64,000 nt of DNA, from positions 74,776,520-74,840,519 of the forward strand of contig CM069432.1 of assembly GCA_035610365.1 (NCBI GenBank). The letters run 5' to 3'. Under the pieces are notes generated by a model, which saw only the letters and a list, made by a program, of their open reading frames with translations, was not told where the DNA came from and made no database searches. The position numbers were made by a program, and so were the translations under genes. This DNA is from Aquatica leii (Eukaryota; Arthropoda; Insecta; Coleoptera; Lampyridae). Every line of letters begins with the position of its first letter. Position 1 is the first letter of the stretch. Shown here piece by piece: positions 59,595 to 64,000 of this stretch.

Positions 59595-59890
59595 ATGGGA
59601 AAATACAAAAGAACTGTTGGCAGCAGAAGTTATGCAGACTTTGATCACGAAAATCTACGATTAGCCATTAAGGAAAGGAATGGAGCACCCTACCAAAGAC
59701 TTTGGAATATCTGCGTCGACTATTCAGAGAAAAGCAAACGATCTCCATATGCAAAATCCTGGCGATCAAAACATACTTTCGTCGCAGGAAGAGGAAAGTA
59801 TTGTTGAAAATATTGTTATTGCTTGTCGCTGGGGATTTCCTTATAGGACATCTTTACGCATCCGCAACGGAACGTCCCTTTTAGACGGCT
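59595..59890 (+). pseudogene. pogo-like transposase N-terminus (psq HTH), truncated
   Basis: The plus strand reads MGKYKRTVGSRSYADFDHEN then LRLAIKE, then in the next frame FGISASTIQRKANDLHMQNP and SQEEESIVENIVIACRWGFP. Together these give a pipsqueak-type HTH and the start of a CENP-B-type region, as in pogo transposases. There is one frame change near 59690. Coding similarity stops near 59890, where a MITE follows, and no DDE domain is found downstream. Confidence 0.7.
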
Positions 59891-59947
59891 GTAGGATATG
59901 TAGAAGGTAGTCATCCCTCCCTTTTTCTACATATTGAATATAGTATA

Positions 59948-60152
59948 TAGTAATTACGAGAGCTCGAGCACAGATTGTACCCTGTGGCTCGAGTGTGACT
60001 CAGTTTAATAAAAAATAAGAATTGAGAAAAGAAATAGCAACTAATATGTCGATCGATACTTTCAATGCAACGTGTGTTGGGCGAGATACGTTTTCTGTTG
60101 TTTAATTCATACGCTTTTAAGCAATTAGTTACTCGAGCTCTCGTAATTACTA
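59948..60152. mobile_element. 205-bp MITE with GAGCTCGAG-containing terminal inverted repeats
   Basis: TAGTAATTACGAGAGCTCGAG (59948-59968) is exactly inverted at 60132-60152. The flanks read TATA on both sides, so a TA target duplication is plausible. No coding content. Confidence 0.7.
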
Positions 60153-61959
60153 CTATATATGTATATTATATTTGTATCAAGAAAAGTAACATTTCCAGTT
60201 AAACTACATCTATTTTGTGGTTTTTTCTATTGTTTTTTTATTCAGTAAAGAGACTTAAGGTACTACGTACTACTCTGCGACGTGACCTAATGAATAAAAA
60301 TAACTTTATCAAATAAAATACAAATTATCATTACATAAAACTATATTTTTAAATAATAATCCTAATTATATTCAATTAAAATAAATTTAGAGATTATTTC
60401 ATGTTTTTTATCTTCTCGATCCCGGCGTTCTTTGGCCCTCCTTAGCCAGTTTTTTATACTTTCTTCGCAATTTTTTTAAGGGGCGCTTGAAACAATGCAG
60501 CTACTAACGAGACGGTAATCGTCATGTAGAGTCGATAAAAAAGTAAACACAAATAACTTATCTTGGTGTTTCTATGTAGTCAAAATTTCCATTGTTCTAA
60601 GAATTGATAAATTGAAACTACTGGTTATTTTGTAAAATTATTGATTGGTCTTTTTGACGATTCTATTACTAATTAAATCATAAGAGATGATTGATTATAA
60701 CCAGTCAAAAACTGTTTAAATCGTTTTTAAACACTGTTTTTGTGAACACGTCAGTTTTGCAAATTCATTAAGAATTTTTATACGTTTCGCATTTACGTTT
60801 CATCAGAGGAATGTGGTGAAAATAAAATTAATTAAAATCCGCACACTAATCATAACTATGAACTAAGACACTGTTAACAAGAAAGCGTTAACGTTATAGT
60901 TTCTTAGTTAGATTAGCAATTTCGTGCCTTATCGGTCATGTTGATGAATACTGTAAAGTCGACTCGTGTGTTACTGAAAGATTCCTGCCGTTTGACACAA
61001 TGTAGTGGACAGGTAGTGGGTAAATTATTGTAAATCGCGACCATAAAAGTCGTCAGATAACGTCACGCTTTTAAACCTTTAATACAAAGAAAACATTTTT
61101 TAAATAATTTTTTGAATAAAAAATTTTTTTTTGTATAAAATAAATATTTTTAATTTACCGCATAGGTATGCGCGCGATGGGGTTTCAAATTACTATTATT
61201 TAATAATTGTGATCTTTTAATTTGGATAAACTTTTTATTAATTTTTAGTAATTCAAAATAATAATTATAAATGATGATTTTTATAAATTATGAATAAATA
61301 CAAGGTACCAAAAATTTACCAAATAAATTTGTTTATGCACTAAAACACCCAAACAACGTTAAATAATAAAATAAAGAATAGATAAATAAAGTAGTTAGAA
61401 CACCAACAAAAACAAATACAGAGTGCAAACAGAGTGTACCACTTTGATATACCAAAGGAGTGCACGGGTGTTGAGTAGGCACCAGACAACAAGAAGGAAA
61501 GACGGCATGCGCACTAAGTTTGCATTCGTTTTGTTTATGTGCGAAAACCGATTATCGGTGTGGTTGAACTGAATCACACACATCAACATCTTCAAAAAAT
61601 TTGTTATATCAAAAAAAAGATAAACCAGAGTAAATTGATGGATGGGTAATATTTATTTAACTGTTCTATATTTATATCAGAGATTAATTTATATTTATAT
61701 ACTTATATAATGAATGTATAAACCTGTTCTAATTTTATTTGATAAGTAGTTATAATATAAAATCTTAAGCTTTCGTGGTTGTTATGTTTATGATTATAAG
61801 CGACTTTCGGCTTAGACCGCGTCGTTGTTAAACACCCAGAATTAGGGTTGGTCCTAGTCTCTTCTTGAGAACCAAAACAAGAAGTAGAACTTGGGCTTTG
61901 CCGTATTGTCGTTCAGAGTGGTAAATGTCACTGAAAGGAAAGGCGTAAATGACGATATT
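60153..61959. other. AT-rich DNA, no gene seen
   Basis: No coding sequence or structured RNA recognised. Confidence 0.4.
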
Positions 61960-62895
61960 TATACCAATAGCGATTAACGTGATTAACGGACTTTATCTTT
62001 TCGTTGCCGCTTGACTGACTTCGTTATTACTCGGAGTGTTTGTGTTCTTTCCAAGAAGGTTGATCTTTGTCTTAGAGGATATAATACTGGTAACCAAGAT
62101 TTGCTGAGTCTTAAACCGTTTTCTCGGTTCATATTACATAGATGTTTTTTTTATTTCTACAGCTTCGCGGATTAGTCTGGGATAGTAGAAAGGAGTTCTA
62201 GCCAACACTTTAGTTTGGTCAAAGTTTAGCGTGTGTCCTTGGGTCTACACGTGTTCTGCCACTGCTGATTTAGTAACTCTGCGGTGTTTGCAGTCAGCCA
62301 TATGTTCTTTTACTCTAACTTCAATAGAGCGCCCCGTCGGTCCTATACAACTTGATCCACAGGAACAAAGAATTTTGTAAACTCCGGCATGTTTTAGAGT
62401 CCCTTGGTAGTCTTTAGTAGATATAAACCAGGCTATCCTTAGTCATAAAGACAGTTTGAATATTATGTTTCTTTAGCACCCTGCTTCTTTTGTCTGTCGA
62501 ACCCATACAGTATGGTAAATAAGCGGTGCTAGTAAGAGGTAATAAGTCTTCTTTGACTTTTGGATTTATTGCTCTTTTCCATGCGTTTTGGATCTCTTTG
62601 AACCCGTATCCATTTTGTTGTAGGGACTCCAACAGTGTTTCCTTTTCCTTTTATAGATTTTCATTATCTGACACACGTATAGCTCTTTTGGCTAAAGTAT
62701 GCAAAACAGTATTCTTCTGTACTGGATGGTGGTGAGATTCGCAAATCTTGGTTACCAGTATTATATCCTCTAAGACAAAGATCAACCTTCTTGGAAAGGA
62801 CACAAACACTTACTCCAAGTAATAACGAAGTCAGTCAAGCGGTAACGGAAAGACAAGGTCCGTTAATCACGCTAATCGCTATTGTTATTGCTATG
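61960..62895 (-). mobile_element. Penelope-like fragment flanked by inverted copies of its 3' sequence
   Basis: A central minus-strand PLE coding remnant (62100-62740) is bracketed by a roughly 140-bp inverted repeat: 61965-62105 and 62745-62895, sharing AATAGCGATTA, GACTTCGTTATTACT, GTTGATCTTTGTCTTAGAGG and TACTGGTAACCAAGATTT. Inverted terminal pieces of this kind are common in Penelope-like insertions. Confidence 0.7.
62100..62740 (-). pseudogene. Penelope-like RT C-terminus and GIY-YIG endonuclease
   Basis: Minus strand, 62632-62414: MESLQQNGYGFKEIQNAWKR and AYLPYCMGSTDKRSRVLKKH, the block between polymerase and nuclease in PLEs. In a shifted frame at about 62395-62230: AGVYKILCSCGSSCIGPTGR then SIEVRVKEHMADC, the GIY-YIG core (Y..CIG form), then a stop after AVAEHV. 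The reverse-transcriptase palm is absent. Confidence 0.8.
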
Positions 62896-62950
62896 TGTTA
62901 TTTGCAATGACACTATTAGGATGAAGGAATATAATTTACGAAGACAAGAT

Positions 62951-63458
62951 AGTTTTTGCCCAACGTAAATGTAAATACGGTAAACGTTAAAGTCACGTGA
63001 CTAAATACGGTATCTGGAAATGAAATTGAGACTTTTTGCCCATACTAAATGTAAATACGGTAACATTGCTGGTGACCTCTATTTCAAGAAAGAGTAATGC
63101 TTAAAAATAACCTTACTTATGACATAACCTCTTGGAAAGTATATGCCTGTGTACGTTTTTGTGTCTTTTTTATTATTCTGTTAATTAAATTTTGTTTCTT
63201 ATATTATTATTTTTATTAAATATTTTATATATGTTTGGGTATTGCTGAACTTTCTTGTTTTCAGTCAGTAGAAACAACATATTTAGTAAAAAATTCCTAT
63301 ATGTCACTAAAATAACGTTACGGTATTTTTTACCGTATTTGTCTTTAAATAAGGGAATACCGTAACCCTAAAATTGTACGTAACACAAAGAGCACGCGCA
63401 GTACTAGGTCACGTGATTGTAACGTTTATCGTATTTGCATTTACGTTGGGCAAAAACT
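62951..63458. mobile_element. 508-bp MITE with about 50-bp terminal inverted repeats
   Basis: AGTTTTTGCCCAACGTAAAT (62951 on) is inverted at 63439-63458. The arms continue through AATACGGTAAACGTTA and GTCACGTGA with a few changes. A further degenerate copy of the arm (CTTTTTGCCCATACTAAATG) lies inside at about 63033, and ACGGTA/TACCGT units occur several times in the middle. No coding content. The target duplication is not clear. Confidence 0.7.
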
Positions 63459-63761
63459 CTCTATGACACAAAACATGCTTTAACCTACACACAATTTAAA
63501 GACAAGCAGCGTAGTGAAAAATTTGAATCAATGCATCGTAGTTTGTGTTCTAAACAAAATTTATTTTGTAAGAGCATAAAAAAAATTTTAATTTAGCGGC
63601 TTTTGTCGGATTGCGCATGGCCGGAAATAGTAAGAGGAAGTGGGATATGACATTATGTTAGAACTGGGGTATGTGCGTACACACGTGTTAATACGTTATT
63701 ATTTAGTAGACAATAGATTTAATTTTTACGCTTATTTTAAATGTATTCTGACGGCCCCTAA

Positions 63762-63998
63762 CAATTTAAGAAAGCTAATTCGAAAAATGAAGCACTGCTT
63801 TTAATTAGCATAAAAGTTGCTAATTTATTGACGAAAAAAGGAAACCCCTTTATGGATGGAAACATCGTTAAAGAATATTTGATGAAAACTGTTGGTGAAT
63901 TGTCTCTAGAAAAGTTGAATCTCTTCAAAATGATCACTCTCTCACATAATATACTTTTGCACGAATTGGCGATATTGGAGACAATATTCTCCAGCTGA
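63762..63998 (+). pseudogene. hAT transposase fragment (ZBED5/GTF2IRD2-like)
   Basis: The plus strand reads QFKKANSKNEALLLISIKVA, NLLTKKGNPFMDGNIVKEYL, GELSLEKLNLFKMITLSHNI and ends FSS-stop (TGA 63996-63998). The pattern AKKGKPF-DGEFIKE..LC.EK...F..I.LS is that of hAT-type ZBED5-like proteins just after the BED finger. Only this segment lies in the window and its upstream sequence is not open. Confidence 0.65.
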
Positions 63999-64000
63999 TT

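Noticed and set aside
1..64000. CRISPR arrays, rRNA genes, bacterial operons
   Set aside because: None seen; the content and splicing are eukaryotic throughout.

Overview
This is an AT-rich eukaryotic window that fits an insect genome; I cannot resolve the order. The evidence is spliced host genes with short GT..AG introns, Barentsz/CASC3 and LTV1 orthologues, a tRNA-Tyr-primed BEL/Pao retrotransposon, Penelope-like elements (PLEs), mariner, pogo, hAT and Mutator-like DNA transposons, and a mariner terminus carrying the GGACACCCTGTATA motif common in insects. There are no bacterial-type operons, no CRISPR array, no rRNA and no complete tRNA.

Three host genes can be modelled exon by exon. (1) Minus strand, 10701 to 9378: a three-exon gene for a type II membrane-anchored serine-protease homologue that has lost its catalytic triad. 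(2) Plus strand, 18755 to 22308: CASC3/Barentsz, the exon-junction-complex subunit, seven coding exons, 625 aa. (3) Plus strand, 31723 to 34273: LTV1, the 40S ribosome biogenesis factor, six coding exons, 443 aa. They are unrelated in function and each has its own orientation. A decayed copy of CASC3 exon 3 with flanking intron sequence lies at 2393-2770, about 18 kb upstream of the parent.

The rest is layered mobile DNA. 0.6-2.3 kb: a repeat family ending in a tRNA T-arm-like motif (another copy at 42.7 kb). 3.7-8.2 kb: a minus-strand LINE, apparently split by pogo-like and mariner-like remnants. 11.2-14 kb: gypsy and BEL remnants. 14.4-17.8 kb: a 5'-truncated LINE with an 11-bp target-site duplication (TSD), itself carrying a 1.17-kb inverted-repeat DNA element. 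24-30.2 kb: a BEL/Pao element with LTRs identical by eye, a 5-bp TSD and broken reading frames. 34.4-40.6 kb: Penelope-like sequences, including a head-to-head pair flanked by a 14-bp direct repeat and interrupted by a hAT-like element with an 8-bp TSD. 41.9-46.5 kb: Mutator-like and gypsy remnants. 51.4-58.1 kb: a Mutator-like transposase/YqaJ gene interrupted by a pogo-like element. 59.1-63.5 kb: pogo, PLE and MITE sequences. 63.8 kb: a hAT (ZBED5-like) fragment.

The most interesting signal is a shared RNA-like motif, CTGANGA + one base + hairpin + GAAAC, at four positions representing three separate Penelope-like fragments. It resembles the hammerhead ribozyme core known from PLEs. In the head-to-head pair, helices I and III can also be drawn. 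I found no evidence of a wholly new defence or gene system. The value of the window lies in its nested insertions, the ribozyme-like motifs, the local CASC3 exon duplication and the unusual membrane-anchored protease homologue.
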